Of a stretch of 64,000 nucleotides of DNA, positions 27,733 through 36,312 are shown in pieces; position 1 is the first letter of the stretch, and each line of letters opens with the position of its first letter. The translations under genes were made by a program, and so were the position numbers. The notes beneath the pieces are model-generated. The model was not told the origin of the DNA, searched no databases, and saw only the letters and a program-made list of their open reading frames with translations. The stretch comes from Rhodoferax sp. OV413 (lineage in GTDB: Bacteria; Pseudomonadota; Gammaproteobacteria; Burkholderiales; Burkholderiaceae_C): contig CAMAWD010000006.1 in NCBI GenBank assembly GCA_945861785.1, forward strand, positions 1-64,000. Direction: 5' to 3'.

Positions 27733-28356
27733 ATGCAGGCATTCCAACACGTCAGCGGCCGGGCGGTACAGCTGTCCGGCACCAATATCGATACCGACCA
27801 GGTCATCCCGGCGCGTTTTCTGCGCAACCCGCGTGCGTCGGGTTATGCGGGTTACCTGTTCCATGACCTGCGTTATGCGCACGACGGCAGCCCCCGGCCG
27901 GAGTTCCCGCTCAACCTGCCGGCCAATGCCGGCGCGCCGATCCTGGCGGCGGGTGAGAACTTCGGCTGCGGGTCATCGCGCGAGGGCGCGGTGTACGCCC
28001 TGTTCGACGCCGGCTTCCGCTGCGTGGTGGCACCGAGCTTCGGCGACATCTTCCGCAACAACTGCTACAAGAACGGCGTGTTACCGATTGCGCTTGACGC
28101 CGCAGCCATCGCCGGCCTGTTCGCGCAACGGGCGGAGTGGACGGTCGACCTGCCGGCACAGACCGTCCGCGCGGGCGCCGCCACGCATGCCTTTGCGATC
28201 GAACCGTTCTGGAAGGAGTGCCTGCTGGAAGGGGTCGATGACATCGACCTCACGCTGCGCGAGCGCGACAGCATCGCCGCATTTGCGGCCGCGCATTTCC
28301 AGCGCTTTCCGTGGCTGCCACTGGACATGGCGCGCTGGCAGGCCAACCGCCCCTGA
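27733..28356 (+). CDS. aconitase-family hydratase, small subunit (LeuD-like)
   Basis: A 207-residue LeuD-type swivel domain. It has SGTNIDTDQVIPARFL near the start, GENFGCGSSREGAVYAL, and FGDIFRNNCYKNGVLPIAL. It is last in the plus-strand operon, 3 bp after the large subunit. The two subunits together make the active hydratase. A minus-strand operon ends 36 bp to the right, so the two transcripts converge here. Confidence 0.85.
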   Translation: MQAFQHVSGRAVQLSGTNIDTDQVIPARFLRNPRASGYAGYLFHDLRYAHDGSPRPEFPLNLPANAGAPILAAGENFGCGSSREGAVYALFDAGFRCVVAPSFGDIFRNNCYKNGVLPIALDAAAIAGLFAQRAEWTVDLPAQTVRAGAATHAFAIEPFWKECLLEGVDDIDLTLRERDSIAAFAAAHFQRFPWLPLDMARWQANRP

Positions 28357-28392
28357 AGTCTGGCTGTGGCCGCGCCGCGCACGCCCGCAGCG

Positions 28393-28800
28393 TCAGTCGG
28401 CCTTGATGTTTTCCTTCTGGATGATGTCCTTGAAGAAACTGCTGTCGTCGCGCACGCGTTTGGAAAAGCCGGCCGGGCCTTCGAAGTCGGGGTACATGGA
28501 CGAGATCAGCAACTCCTCGCGGGCGCTCGGCAAGGCCATCATCTTCTGCGTCTCGGCCGCCATGCGCGCCACGATCTCGGCCGGTGTGCCGCGCGGCGCG
28601 AACAGGCCGAACCAGCTGCGCGGGTCGATGTCGAAACCCTGTTCCTTGAGCGTGGGCACGTTGGGCAGTTGCGGGTTGCGCTCGGGGTTGGTCATGCCCA
28701 GGCCCTTGAGACTGCCTTCCTTCACGCGCGGCTGGGTCACCAGGTCGTACACCACGTCGATGCGCCCGCCGATCAGGTCGGTCATGGATTCGACCGAGCC
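28393..28800 (-). pseudogene. Bug/TctC receptor, C-terminal fragment
   Basis: The minus strand encodes the last ~130 residues of a Bug receptor: LIGGRIDVVYDLVTQPRVKE, LPNVPTLKEQGFDIDP, and AGFSKRVRDDSSFFKDII. The N-terminal lobe and the signal peptide are missing. Upstream of the fragment only about 60 bp separate it from the enoyl-CoA hydratase gene, so an internal deletion removed the 5' half. It is the tail of the minus-strand operon that begins at 35199. Confidence 0.75.
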
Positions 28801-28866
28801 CTTGTCTGCGGGGGTTCATGCGGTCTGGTAGCCCAATGTGTGCGTGTGTGGTCAGGCCGGACGGGT

Positions 28867-29604
28867 TCAGCGCCCGGTGAAACGCGCCTGCCGCTTTTCC
28901 TTGAAGGAGGCGACACCTTCCTGCAAATCGGCGCTGCGGGCGATGCCTTCGAGCATCTCGCGTTGCGGGTAATACAGCTCGGTGGACGAACGCGGCAGGG
29001 TGCTGCGCGCGATCGACTTCATGGCCTGCACCACCAGCGGCGCGTTGCCGGCGATCTTGGCCGCCACTTCCAGCGCCACCTTCAATCCGTGTCCCTTGGG
29101 CGCGAGCCGGTTGACCAGGCCGATCTCGTAGGCGCGCTGCGCCGTCATCGGGTCACCGGTCATGAGCCATTCCAGGGCGGCCTTGTACTGCATGCGCGGG
29201 GGAAAACCGGCCATCACTCCGGCGAAGGCGCCGAGCTTGGCTTCCGGGTAGATGAACTGGGCCTGTTCCTCGGCCACCGCCATGTCGGCCAGCATGACGA
29301 TGGTGGCGCCGGCCCCGACCGCAAAACCATTGACCGCGCAGATCACCGGCTTGTCGCAGGGCACGGACAGGTTGGGCATGGCCAGCCACACGTCCTTGGG
29401 CAGGTCCTTGAGGTCGGCGCCGGCCGAAAACGCATGCTCGCCGGCGGCGGTCAACACGGCCACGCGGTCGTCCTCCTGCGCGAAGCGGCGCCAGGCCGCC
29501 TGCAGGCCGTTTACCACGGCATTGTTGATGGCGTTGCGTGCTTCGGCACGGTTGATGGTGATGATGGCAATGCCATCGCGGGATTCGTAGGTGATGTCGG
29601 TCAA
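28867..29604 (-). CDS. enoyl-CoA hydratase/isomerase family protein
   Basis: A 245-residue crotonase-fold enzyme. The oxyanion segments are FSAGADLKDL and NGFAVGAGATIVMLADMAVA. Both usual catalytic glutamates appear to be present (YPEAKLG and ALEWLMTGD), unlike the related protein at 19100. It follows the acyl-CoA synthetase gene by 53 bp in the same operon, so it probably hydrates the unsaturated acyl-CoA that enzyme makes. Confidence 0.85.
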   Translation of the reverse strand: MTDITYESRDGIAIITINRAEARNAINNAVVNGLQAAWRRFAQEDDRVAVLTAAGEHAFSAGADLKDLPKDVWLAMPNLSVPCDKPVICAVNGFAVGAGATIVMLADMAVAEEQAQFIYPEAKLGAFAGVMAGFPPRMQYKAALEWLMTGDPMTAQRAYEIGLVNRLAPKGHGLKVALEVAAKIAGNAPLVVQAMKSIARSTLPRSSTELYYPQREMLEGIARSADLQEGVASFKEKRQARFTGR

Positions 29605-29657
29605 GACGGGTTCTCCATTCGGATGGTTCTTGGGAAATGGTTCGCGCCGCTCCGGCT

Positions 29658-31790
29658 TCAGTCGGCCAGCAGGGCGCGCGCATCGGCCGCCACTATTTTG
29701 TCGCCCGCCACGAACAGGGGGTTGATGTCGAGCTCGCGCAGACGGCCCTGGCTGGCCACGGCCAGCGTGCCCAGGCGCACCATGGCATCGGCAATGGCGT
29801 TCAGGTTGGCGGCGGGCCGGCCGCGAAAGCCGGTGAGCAGGGCGCGGCTCTTGAGCGCGCCCAGCATGGACAGTGCGCTCGCATGCGATACGGGCGCGGG
29901 CGCCAGCTGCACGTCCTTGAGCAGTTCGACCAGCACGCCGCCGGCGCCCACCATGACCATGGGCCCGAAGTCCGGGTCGTGCTGCAGGCCCAGGATGAGT
30001 TCGGTATCAGCCTTGCACATCTCGGTCACCAGGAAACCGTCCAGCGACTCCACGCCGGCTGTGCGGGCTGCCGCGGTTATGGCCATGCAGGCCGCGCGCA
30101 CGGCTTCGTCGCCAGACACGTTCAGGCGCACTGCGCCCACATCGCTCTTGTGCACGATGCGCCCGCTGACGGCCTTGATCGCCACCGGGCAGGCCAGTTC
30201 GCTTGCGGCTGCCACAGCCGCCGCAGCGTCGGTGGCCAGTTTCCAGCGGGTGGTCGGTATGCCGGCGGCCTCCAGCAAGCGGCGCGCATCGGGTTCGGTC
30301 AGGTAACCGGTCGGCAGGCCATCCGGCAGGCGCAGGTCGACAGCGGCCGCTGCGAGCGGCTCCGGCGTGGCCCGTTTGGCCAGCACACCGGCGACCTTGA
30401 GCGCGTCGTGCGGGCTGTCGAAATACCCGTAGCCGGCAGCGCGCAGCGCCTTGCGCGCCGGGTCGCCATGGTTGCCAGCGCCCTGTATGAACAGCAGCGG
30501 CTTGGAGCTGCGTTTGGCCACCGACAAGGTGGCCTCGAACACGCGCTCCTGCTGCGGCTGCGTCGTCAGCATCAGCACCCCCACGCCGACCGCCGGGTCG
30601 GCCATGGCGCGGTCCAATGCAATGCCGACTGCGCCACCGGCGACGTCCGGGTCGGGAACCGCCATGGCGTTTAACATGCCGAAGTCCAGCGGAAGCTGCC
30701 GGTGCGTGGCGGGCAACACGGCGGCCAGCCCTTCCTGGGTGGCCACGCCGAGTTCCGGCAACTCCAGCCCTGCGGCTTCGAGCGCGTCGGCGAGCAGGGC
30801 GCCGCCACCGCCCGAACCGGAAAACACGCCCACGCCCAGCGAGGTGGCGCGTTTGCCCTGTTGCAGGATCTGCGCACCCTGGAGCAGGTCGTAGATGGTT
30901 TCGAACAGGTACACCCCCCAGCGCCGGCAGGTGGCCTCGAACGCGGGCCAGGCACCCGCCATGCTGGCGGTGTGCGAAATGGCGGCGCGTACACCGGCTT
31001 CGCTGCGGCCAGACTTGCAGATGCAGACCGGTTTGCCCACGGCCGCCGCACGGGCCAGCAGCGCGGTGAAACGGGCCGCGTCCTTGACGCCTTCCATGTA
31101 CAGGCAGGCGACCTCGGTTTTCGGGTCGTCGATCAGGTATTCGAAGAAATCGTTCAGGTCCAGGTCGGACTGGTTGCCGACCGACACCATGCACGAGAAG
31201 CTGGCGCCGATGTCGACACCGCGCGACAGCATCGTACCCATCAACGCGCCACTCTGGCTGGCCAGGCCTATGCCGCCCGCCGGCAACGTGTTCAGTGAGC
31301 CAATCACCACACCGGTGGTGGCGGCCAGATGGTGGTGGGTGTTCAGGAGCCCCATGCAGTTGGGGCCGATCAGGCGCACACGGCCGTTGCGTGCCACGGC
31401 CACCAGATGTTCTTCCGCTTCCCGGCCGGCCGGGCCGGTTTCGGCAAAGCCGGCGGTGATGCATAACGCGCAGCCGACACGCTTGGCCACGCAGTCCTCG
31501 ACCGCGGCCAGCACGTGTTCGCGCGGCACCAGCAGGATGGCCAGGTCTACCGGACCCGGGCAGTCATGCAGCGTGGCATAGGCTGGCAGGCCCATGAGTT
31601 CGGTGGCCCGCGCGTTGATCGGGTACAGCGCGCCATCGTGCTTGTGCTTGACCATGTAGCGCAGCAACCGGCCGCCCCATTTTTCCTCGCTGCCCGAGGC
31701 ACCGACGATGGCGACGTTTTTCGGGTGCAGGATCTCGCGCACGGTCTGGTTGGGCATGACCGCCAGCGCGGCTTTCAGGGTCGGGTTCAT
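29658..31790 (-). CDS. acetate-CoA ligase (ADP-forming) family acyl-CoA synthetase
   Basis: A 710-residue fused NDP-forming acyl-CoA synthetase. The N-terminal CoA-binding part begins with NVAIVGASGSEEKWGGRLL and contains IGPNCMGLLNT. The phosphohistidine loop is AAISHTASMAGAW. The C-terminal ATP-grasp part (about residues 490-710) has GRIVHKSDVGAVRLNV and FGPMVMVGAGGVLVELLKDV. The domain order alpha-then-beta is normal for the family. It would activate a carboxylic acid with CoA and ATP. It lies between a Bug receptor gene (8 bp upstream) and an enoyl-CoA hydratase gene. Confidence 0.9.
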   Translation of the reverse strand: MNPTLKAALAVMPNQTVREILHPKNVAIVGASGSEEKWGGRLLRYMVKHKHDGALYPINARATELMGLPAYATLHDCPGPVDLAILLVPREHVLAAVEDCVAKRVGCALCITAGFAETGPAGREAEEHLVAVARNGRVRLIGPNCMGLLNTHHHLAATTGVVIGSLNTLPAGGIGLASQSGALMGTMLSRGVDIGASFSCMVSVGNQSDLDLNDFFEYLIDDPKTEVACLYMEGVKDAARFTALLARAAAVGKPVCICKSGRSEAGVRAAISHTASMAGAWPAFEATCRRWGVYLFETIYDLLQGAQILQQGKRATSLGVGVFSGSGGGGALLADALEAAGLELPELGVATQEGLAAVLPATHRQLPLDFGMLNAMAVPDPDVAGGAVGIALDRAMADPAVGVGVLMLTTQPQQERVFEATLSVAKRSSKPLLFIQGAGNHGDPARKALRAAGYGYFDSPHDALKVAGVLAKRATPEPLAAAAVDLRLPDGLPTGYLTEPDARRLLEAAGIPTTRWKLATDAAAAVAAASELACPVAIKAVSGRIVHKSDVGAVRLNVSGDEAVRAACMAITAAARTAGVESLDGFLVTEMCKADTELILGLQHDPDFGPMVMVGAGGVLVELLKDVQLAPAPVSHASALSMLGALKSRALLTGFRGRPAANLNAIADAMVRLGTLAVASQGRLRELDINPLFVAGDKIVAADARALLAD

Positions 31791-31798
31791 GCGTTGTC

Positions 31799-32773
31799 TT
31801 ATTTCTTGGTGATCTGGGGCACCAGTTCGGCGTACATCTTGCGGTCGGCGGCGACGCCCGCTCGGTATTCGGCCGGTGTCTGGTACAGCGCCAGGGAGTT
31901 GCCGCGCACCAGGGCTTCCATGAGCTTCGCGTCGAGCAATGCCTTCTGAAGGGCGTCGGACAGCCGGTTCATGATGGGTGCCGGCGTGCCCTTGGGCGCG
32001 ACCAACGCCCAGCCGCGGCTCTTGGTCATGGCCACGTCGAAGCCGGCTTCCTTGAGTGTCGGAACATTCGGCAGTTCCGGGTGGCGCAGCGTGTAGAACG
32101 ATGCCAGCGGCCGCACGCGGTCGGCCTTGGCCATGGGCATGGCGGCGCCGTCGACGACGAAATCGATGTCACCCGCCGCCAGTGCATTGACCGCATCGGC
32201 GGAGCCGCGAAACGGCACATGCAGCACGTCGATGCCTGTGTCGCGCGCGAACTGCCCGCCGTAGACATGGCCGGCCGACAGTTCCCCGGCCGAGCCGAAG
32301 CTCAGCTTGCCGGGGTTCTTCTTGGCAAAGTCGACGAACTCGCGCATGTTCTTGACCGACAGCGTATTGCGCACGGCGAAGATCGCCACGTAGTCGGCCA
32401 CGCCACCAGCCACTTCGAAGCTGTCCAGGTTGAACTTCAGTTCACGCTGCGCCGGCAATATGGTGAAGGCCAACGAGGCCGCGACCTCCAGCGTGTAGCC
32501 GTCGGGTGCCGCGTTGGCCACGAATTCGGTGCCGATCTGCGTGGTGCCGCCGGCCCTGTTCTCGACCACCATGGTGGCGTTGAGCGTGCGGCCGATATGG
32601 TCCGACACCAGGCGGCCCATGATGTCGGACGAGCCGCCCGGTGGAAAGGGAATGACCACCTTCACCGGCCGCGACGGCCAACTGTCCTGGGCCAGTGCGG
32701 CCTGTGTGCCAAGGCCTGTGGCCTCCAACGCCGCGACCGCGGCCAGCGATTGAAAACCTCTTCTGGAAATCAT
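31799..32773 (-). CDS. Bug/TctC family receptor with twin-arginine-like signal
   Basis: A 324-residue receptor. It begins MISRRGFQSLAAVAALEATG, a twin-arginine-like signal (SRRGF), then PVKVVIPFPPGGSSDIMGRL, VENRAGGTTQIGTEFV and FRGSADAVNALAAGDIDFVV. The start at 32773 is supported by GAGGAC about 9 nt upstream; a longer frame lacks similarity. It lies 44 bp downstream of the BisC-like gene. It has no membrane-subunit genes beside it. Confidence 0.9.
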   Translation of the reverse strand: MISRRGFQSLAAVAALEATGLGTQAALAQDSWPSRPVKVVIPFPPGGSSDIMGRLVSDHIGRTLNATMVVENRAGGTTQIGTEFVANAAPDGYTLEVAASLAFTILPAQRELKFNLDSFEVAGGVADYVAIFAVRNTLSVKNMREFVDFAKKNPGKLSFGSAGELSAGHVYGGQFARDTGIDVLHVPFRGSADAVNALAAGDIDFVVDGAAMPMAKADRVRPLASFYTLRHPELPNVPTLKEAGFDVAMTKSRGWALVAPKGTPAPIMNRLSDALQKALLDAKLMEALVRGNSLALYQTPAEYRAGVAADRKMYAELVPQITKK

Positions 32774-32817
32774 GCGTGTGTCCTCGGGCAGCGGCACCAA
32801 GCCGCTTGGTTGTGAAA

Positions 32818-35199
32818 TCAGGCCCTGGCTTCGATCCGGGGCAACACATACGGCGTTGGCGGCAAGGCCGCGCCGTGGTAACGCTCGATCTGGACCAGGC
32901 AGGTCTGGGCGATGCAACCCTGCGACAGGCTGGACGCTCCGATGTCCAATGTGAGCACGTTCGGATTGCCGTGTTTCTCGGTATTGCCGGGCCCGCTGGC
33001 CCGCCAGCTGCTGGGGTCGAACCAGGCACCCGTGGACAATTTCACCACGCCCGGACGCAGGTCGTCGCTCAGGCGCAGCGCGGCCAGACAACTGCCGCGG
33101 TTATTGAACACCCGCACCACGTCACCATCGGCCAGGCCGCGCGACTGGGCATCGGCCCGGCCGACCAGAATCGGCTCGCGGCCCTGCACCTTGTTGGAGG
33201 TGCTGTAGCCGGCGTGGTCGAACTGGCTGTGCAATTTGGTGAACGGCTGGTCGGTCAGCAGGTGCAGGGGAAACTGCGCTGCCGTGGGGCCACCCAGCCA
33301 TTCCACCGGCTCGAACCATTGGGCATGGCCGGGACAGTCGGCATACCCGAAGCCGGCGATACGTTCGCTGTAGATTTCGATCAACCCGCTGGGCGTGCCC
33401 AGCTTGTATTCCACCGGGTCGGCACGGAAGGATTCGAACATCACGACACTTTTTTGCGGCGTGGCCAGGTCGATCAGGTCGCCTTGCCAGAAGTCGTCGA
33501 AAGTGGGTAGCGGGTGGCCGGCGCGGGCGGCGCGCGGCCGCGTATCGTCGTACAGCTTGCGTAGCCATTCGAACGCGGTGCGGCCTTCGGTGAAGGCCTC
33601 GCGCGTACCCAGCAGCCCGGCCAGGTCGGCAAAGATGTCGTAGTCGTCGCGTGCCTCGGCCACGGCGGGGATGGCCTGTTTCATGGCCACCATGTAACGC
33701 TCGCGCGAGGCGTAGCCGATGTCGTTGCGTTCGAGCGAGGTGGTGGCCGGAAAAACGATGTCGGCCAGCTTGGCGGTAGGCGTCCAGAACTGCTCGTGCA
33801 CCACGATGGTTTCGGGCTTGGACTGCCAGGCCGCCAGCAGACGGTTCAGGTCCTGGTGGTGGTGGAAAGGGTTGCCGCCGGCCCAGTACACCAGACGTAT
33901 GTCGGGGTACTGGTGCTTGGCGCCGTTGTAGTCGAAGGATTGGCCCGGATGCTCCAGCATGTCGGTGATGCGCGCCACCGGTATGAACTCGCGTACCAGG
34001 TTCTGCCCCTGCGGCAGCGTGGGGCCGCTGAACTTGGCGTTGGTATTGCCAATCACGTTGGTGGTGCCGTAGCCGACGCCGAAACCGCCACCCGGCAGGC
34101 CGATCTGGCCCAGCATGGACGCCAGCGTGACCAGGCTCCAGAACGGTTGTTCGCCGTGGTGGGTGCGCTGCAGCGACCAGGCCATGGTCAGCATGCTGCG
34201 GGTGCCGGCCATCTCGCGTGCCAGCGACACGATGCGCTCGGCCGGCACCGTGGTGATGGCCGAGGCCCAGGCCGCATCCTTGGGCTGGCCATCGACCGCA
34301 CCGGTCAGGTAGGGCAGGAACTTGTCGAAACCCACGCAGTGGCTGGCCAGGAAATCCGGCGCGTGCAGGTTCTCGGTGTACACGGTATGGGCCATCGCCA
34401 GCAGCATCGCGGTGTCGGTGTTCGGACGAATCGGAATCCATTCCACGGGGCCACCGGTATCGATGTCGTTGCGCACCGGGCTGATGTTGACGAAGCGCAC
34501 GCCGGCGCGCGCCATGCGCTGCAGCGATTGCGGCACCAGGTGTTCGGCCGCGCCGCCGGAGCCCACCTGGGCATTCTTGGCCGGCACGCCACCGAAACTC
34601 ACGAACAGCCTGGTGTGTTTTTCCAGCACGTCCCAGCTGGTGTGCAGGGTATGCATCTCGTCCATGGGCGCCACGATGTGCGGCATCAGCACGCGCGCGG
34701 CGCCCAGGCTGTAGGAGTCGGCATGGCGCACGTAGCCGCCGACCAAATTCAGGAAGCGGTGCACCTGGCTTTGCGCGTGGTGGAAGCGCCCGGCGCTGGC
34801 CCAGCCGTAGGAGCCACCGAAGATGGAACTGTTGCCATGCCGGGTGCGTACGCGCGTGATCTCGCCTGCCACCAGCGCCAGCGCTTCTTCCCACGACACC
34901 TCGACAAAGGGTTCCTGGCCGCGCAGGTCACGCCGCGTGTCGGTGGTCTGGCCGCGCGCCGCCTCCAGCCAGCTGCGCCGCACCACGGGTTTGCGCACGC
35001 GCAATGGGCCCTGCACGGCGGCCGGCATGGACAGGCCTATGGGCGACGGGGAGGGGTCACGCGCAAAACCCGACATGCTGATGCCGTCGGTGCCTTCTCG
35101 GCGCACCTCGTAGATGCCCCAATGGGTGGCGGTGTAACTCAGCGGAGGCTTGTCCGCGCTGGCCAGAGCGGCGACGGGCGAAACGGTGTCTGCATCCAT
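32818..35199 (-). CDS. molybdopterin oxidoreductase, DMSO reductase family (BisC/TorZ-like)
   Basis: A 793-residue molybdopterin guanine dinucleotide enzyme. The N-terminus lacks the 4Fe-4S cysteine motif and any signal peptide, as in cytoplasmic biotin-sulfoxide-reductase-like proteins. Segments include GGSYGWASAGRFHHAQSQVH, TAKLADIVFPATTSLERNDI and the C-terminal cofactor-binding LLTDQPFTKLHSQFDHAGYS. It may reduce an S-oxide or N-oxide, or hydroxylate the substrate; its position first in the operon suggests a pathway role. GAGGAG precedes the ATG, and a 17-bp palindrome lies 46 bp upstream. Confidence 0.85.
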   Translation of the reverse strand: MDADTVSPVAALASADKPPLSYTATHWGIYEVRREGTDGISMSGFARDPSPSPIGLSMPAAVQGPLRVRKPVVRRSWLEAARGQTTDTRRDLRGQEPFVEVSWEEALALVAGEITRVRTRHGNSSIFGGSYGWASAGRFHHAQSQVHRFLNLVGGYVRHADSYSLGAARVLMPHIVAPMDEMHTLHTSWDVLEKHTRLFVSFGGVPAKNAQVGSGGAAEHLVPQSLQRMARAGVRFVNISPVRNDIDTGGPVEWIPIRPNTDTAMLLAMAHTVYTENLHAPDFLASHCVGFDKFLPYLTGAVDGQPKDAAWASAITTVPAERIVSLAREMAGTRSMLTMAWSLQRTHHGEQPFWSLVTLASMLGQIGLPGGGFGVGYGTTNVIGNTNAKFSGPTLPQGQNLVREFIPVARITDMLEHPGQSFDYNGAKHQYPDIRLVYWAGGNPFHHHQDLNRLLAAWQSKPETIVVHEQFWTPTAKLADIVFPATTSLERNDIGYASRERYMVAMKQAIPAVAEARDDYDIFADLAGLLGTREAFTEGRTAFEWLRKLYDDTRPRAARAGHPLPTFDDFWQGDLIDLATPQKSVVMFESFRADPVEYKLGTPSGLIEIYSERIAGFGYADCPGHAQWFEPVEWLGGPTAAQFPLHLLTDQPFTKLHSQFDHAGYSTSNKVQGREPILVGRADAQSRGLADGDVVRVFNNRGSCLAALRLSDDLRPGVVKLSTGAWFDPSSWRASGPGNTEKHGNPNVLTLDIGASSLSQGCIAQTCLVQIERYHGAALPPTPYVLPRIEARA

Positions 35200-35244
35200 G
35201 GCACGATGTCTCCTCGGATATTTGTTGCATCATACAGATTTAAC

Positions 35245-35261
35245 GTTCTGTATTTTGGAAC
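35245..35261. promoter_or_regulatory. putative IclR operator, site 3
   Basis: GTTCTGTATTTTGGAAC is a 17-bp palindromic site (GTTC/GAAC arms) in the upstream region of the BisC-like gene. It shares GTTCTGTA and the right arm with the site at 21181. It links this minus-strand operon to the IclR gene 14 kb away. Confidence 0.5.
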
Positions 35262-35765
35262 AATTGCAGAGGAGCCAATAGTGGGCTGGTGGTTGGAATA
35301 GTGACAGCCGACGGTTGATTCTTCTGCCCACCGCCCCCACGCTGCACGCGGAGCTGCCCAAGCTTGCATCCCGCTGGCTGCCCGATCTGGAGCGGCACCT
35401 GCAGGAGCGCGGATGGATCGCCTGCGCCGATTTCACGGTGGCCGACATCATGATGTCCAGCTTCCTGAGCGGCATCCGCAGGACGCGAATATCGAGCCGG
35501 AATAAGGGGAAGTACAAAGGAGCTCAAGCGTGCCACATCTTGCAGGGCTTGGCTCAGTACCTCTCGAGCACATTCCCTGCGCTCGTGTGGGCTTGATTTA
35601 AAGCCTATCCTCGGCCAGGCACCCGGCACTGCCCGCATCCGCGACGATGACATCGCATTGGCCGTGACTTGCTGCATCGTGCGTGGTGGAGTTCCCGGGA
35701 TGTTGGATGCGGCGGCCAGTATATGGGTAACAGTGCACGAATACTGAACCCTGTCGTTGCATGGC
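35262..35765 (+). pseudogene. glutathione S-transferase C-terminal remnant
   Basis: Only one recognisable piece is present, about 35330-35490: LASRWLPDLERHLQERGWIA followed by CADFTVADIMMSSFLSGIRR, which is the C-terminal helical domain of a GST. There is no N-terminal thioredoxin-like domain upstream, and the frame runs on into unrelated sequence. I see nothing else coding in the rest of this 500-bp gap. Confidence 0.5.
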
Positions 35766-36311
35766 TCAGCGTGCCGCCCGACCTTGCAGTACCCACGGCG
35801 CCGCCAGCAGCGCCAATAGCCGTATCGTGGCGATTTCGTGGGGCATCCAGTGTGCCCGTGCCCCCAGCACATTGAACGTGGCAACGCAACGGCCGGCATC
35901 GAGCAGCGGCACGTTGACCACCGAATGCAGGCCCAGCCCGGCGATGTGCGCGTGTTCTTCGAACACAGCTGCCAATGCCGCGTCGCCCTCGCCGATGAAG
36001 ACTTCGGCACGGTGCAGCAACTGCCGTGTCCAGGCTGTTGGTGTTTTTCTCTTGCGGCCCGCCAACGGGTAGGCCTGGGGGTTCGAGGTCCACAGGCGCT
36101 GGAGCTGTATCTCTCCGGGGGGGTCGTCCGGCTGTGTTGCATCCAGATTGACGGTCAGCAGGCCGTAGCCAAGCACGGCATGCCGAGCCGCTTCGATCTG
36201 CTGCAACGCCTCATCGGGCATGCCCACGCGGGTGAGTGCGTCGCAAAGTTGCGTGCAGACGGCTACCGGCAGTACGGCGCGATCCGACCCGTCCGGGGCG
36301 TGTTCCGACAT
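35766..36311 (-). CDS. GAF-domain protein
   Basis: A 181-residue protein consisting mainly of one GAF domain, seen as LLTVNLDATQ, GLGLHSVVNVPLLDAGRCVA and MPHEIATIRLLALLAAPWV. There is no output domain, so it may sense a small molecule or be a stand-alone GAF reader. The start lies 2 nt after the stop of the Bug gene upstream, so it is translated with it. Its role in the gamma-glutamyltransferase operon is unknown. Confidence 0.75.
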   Translation of the reverse strand: MSEHAPDGSDRAVLPVAVCTQLCDALTRVGMPDEALQQIEAARHAVLGYGLLTVNLDATQPDDPPGEIQLQRLWTSNPQAYPLAGRKRKTPTAWTRQLLHRAEVFIGEGDAALAAVFEEHAHIAGLGLHSVVNVPLLDAGRCVATFNVLGARAHWMPHEIATIRLLALLAAPWVLQGRAAR

Positions 36312-36312
36312 G

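Noticed and set aside
26185-27882. Minus-strand open frame of 565 codons
   Set aside because: Opposite the LeuC-like gene; His/Gly/Arg-rich shadow.
28366-30306. Plus-strand open frame of 646 codons
   Set aside because: Opposite the hydratase, synthetase and Bug fragment genes, which are clearly real.
35240-36142. Minus-strand open frame of 300 codons overlapping the GAF gene
   Set aside because: The GAF-domain frame is better supported, and this one has no recognisable domain and a Ser/Arg-rich composition.
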